From an uncultured Mucilaginibacter sp. (lineage in GTDB: Bacteria; Bacteroidota; Bacteroidia; Sphingobacteriales; Sphingobacteriaceae), in the NCBI GenBank assembly GCA_903885865.1, contig CAISKH010000242.1, positions 1-7,033 of the forward strand: a stretch of 7,033 nt of DNA, in the 5' to 3' direction. Positions 6,000 to 7,033 of the stretch are shown piece after piece (the stretch's first letter is position 1; each line of letters starts with the position of its first letter). Position numbers and translations under genes: made by a program. The notes under the pieces are model-generated. The model searched no databases, was not told the origin of the DNA, and was given only the letters and a program-made list of their open reading frames with translations.

Positions 6000-7026
6000 A
6001 TTCAATAACAAGTTGATCAAACTGCTCCTGTTCGTTGTATAAAAAATTAATGCATATAGGTATTACCAACAATGGCAATTGTTTAACAAGCGGCAGCAAT
6101 TCCTGTTCTCCTAAACGCTGTGCATCCTTTTCTGTTGTTATGAGCACTTTTTTTTCTGCTGCACAGGCTTCAAATTCATGGGCAAGTTTAGCGATATTTT
6201 TTAAGCTAAAGCGATGATGATCGGGATAATTATGATGTATAACGTGCGGGGTATGCTTTTTAATATAATCAACCAGCGGACCGGCATTGGCAATACCGGT
6301 CAATAAAAAAACGGTGGTATCCTTATCCAAACCGACAACAGCGGCCTTTCCCTTTATATCATCCAAAGGCTGGTAGGTTATAGCGGTAAAAAATAGGTGC
6401 TGGTAAGGCAGCGGCGCTATTTTGTCGGCTATTTTAGCCTGCTCATCCGTACTTAATGTCTCCGGGCATTTGCTCACGATAATTATATCTGCGCGCCAGC
6501 GCCCGCTAAACGGTTCGCGCATATTGCCTGCAGGTAATAGCAGGCGCGGTTTGTTCAAATTATTATAATCAAACAATAAGATGCTCAACCCCGGCTTAAC
6601 AGCGCGGTGCTGGTAGGCATCGTCCATGATCACCAGGTCGTGGCCGCCTTTAAGTTGCTCAATTCCAACAACCCTTTTCTCGCACACAGCTACGGTAATA
6701 TCCGGAAATTTATGCTTGAACTGCGCGGGTTCATCGCCAATATCAGTAGCAGTGGCAGTAGCGGAAGCAATTTGGTAGCCCGTTGTTTCCCTGCCATAAC
6801 CGCGGCTTAATACCGCCGTTTTATAATTGTTTTTGAGCAGGCGGATAAGATATTCAACCATGGGACTTTTGCCCGCGCCGCCCGCTTCTAAATTACCCAC
6901 AGAAATAACCGGAATGTCAAACATCCTGCTCCCGAACAGACCCGCGTCATAACACCAATTGCGTACTATAACGATCAACCCGTAGAGCAATGAAAAAGGA
7001 AATAATAGCAGGCGCAGGTATTTCAT
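5962..7026 (-). CDS. lpxK: Tetraacyldisaccharide 4'-kinase (lipid A kinase)
   Basis: A protein of 354 residues that phosphorylates the 4' position of the lipid A disaccharide precursor (lipid IVA formation) at the inner membrane. Residues about 4-21 form one hydrophobic N-terminal helix, the usual membrane anchor. Family motifs: P-loop S-V-G-N-L-E-A-G-G-A-G-K-S-P (42-55), L-S-R-G-Y-G-R (73-79), D-I-G-D-E-P (95-100), the D-D-A-Y-Q-H-R box (135-141) that holds the catalytic Asp region, L-P-A-G-N-M-R-E-P (164-172), the R-A-D stretch (178-180), T-G-I-A-N (243-247), D-H-H-R-F (269-273) and T-T-E-K-D-A-Q-R-L (297-305). Length and motif order are normal, so the gene appears intact. The P-loop has E47 and A51 where many relatives carry Thr. 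The start ATG (7024-7026) directly precedes the membrane helix; only 7 bases of upstream DNA are visible, so the promoter and any gene before it cannot be judged. The 3' end overlaps the phosphorylase start by 38 bases. Confidence 0.95.
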   Translation of the reverse strand: MKYLRLLLFPFSLLYGLIVIVRNWCYDAGLFGSRMFDIPVISVGNLEAGGAGKSPMVEYLIRLLKNNYKTAVLSRGYGRETTGYQIASATATATDIGDEPAQFKHKFPDITVAVCEKRVVGIEQLKGGHDLVIMDDAYQHRAVKPGLSILLFDYNNLNKPRLLLPAGNMREPFSGRWRADIIIVSKCPETLSTDEQAKIADKIAPLPYQHLFFTAITYQPLDDIKGKAAVVGLDKDTTVFLLTGIANAGPLVDYIKKHTPHVIHHNYPDHHRFSLKNIAKLAHEFEACAAEKKVLITTEKDAQRLGEQELLPLVKQLPLLVIPICINFLYNEQEQFDQLVIEYVRKYREHHQLH

Positions 7027-7033
7027 ACAGGCG

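Noticed and set aside
6000..6020. Upstream TTG start for the purine phosphorylase
   Set aside because: The ATG at 5999 gives the usual family N-terminus and a smaller overlap with lpxK.

Overview
The window looks like a chromosomal segment of a Bacteroidota member, most likely Sphingobacteriaceae (Mucilaginibacter- or Pedobacter-like). This is inferred from protein content: a Bacteroidota-type putative porin, a lpxK / purine nucleoside phosphorylase / porin gene string, and a secreted family known to me almost only from this phylum. Shine-Dalgarno sites are weak, and the short intergenic repeats fit such genomes. No RNA gene, CRISPR array, insertion sequence or phage gene was seen.

Layout. 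Positions 2-259 (+) hold the C-terminal end of an aldo/keto reductase that begins outside the window. Positions 322-1584 and 1651-2997 (+) are two tandem paralogues, each an exported protein with a glutamine-amidotransferase-like (class I / ThuA-like) look and unknown function. The second carries a glycine-rich insert that the first lacks. A heptanucleotide repeat forms the signal-peptide codons of the first copy, and another heptamer array (ATTAGAG) begins at its stop codon. Positions 2998-3073 form a long GC-rich inverted repeat between convergent genes, probably a two-way terminator or a dispersed palindromic repeat. The minus strand from 7026 down to 3077 is a tight cluster: lpxK (lipid A 4'-kinase), then a family-2 purine nucleoside phosphorylase, then an outer-membrane putative porin. 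The reading frames overlap by 38 and 11 bases.

How the genes may work together. The minus-strand cluster combines lipid A synthesis, purine salvage and an outer-membrane channel. The overlaps argue for one transcript with coupled translation; a shared physiological role (for example nucleoside uptake feeding the phosphorylase) is only inference. The plus-strand paralogues are the least understood part of the window. They keep the same putative catalytic motifs and the same basic C-terminal tail but differ in one mid-protein segment and in the glycine-rich insert, which suggests duplication followed by specialisation. All gaps between genes are under 80 bases.
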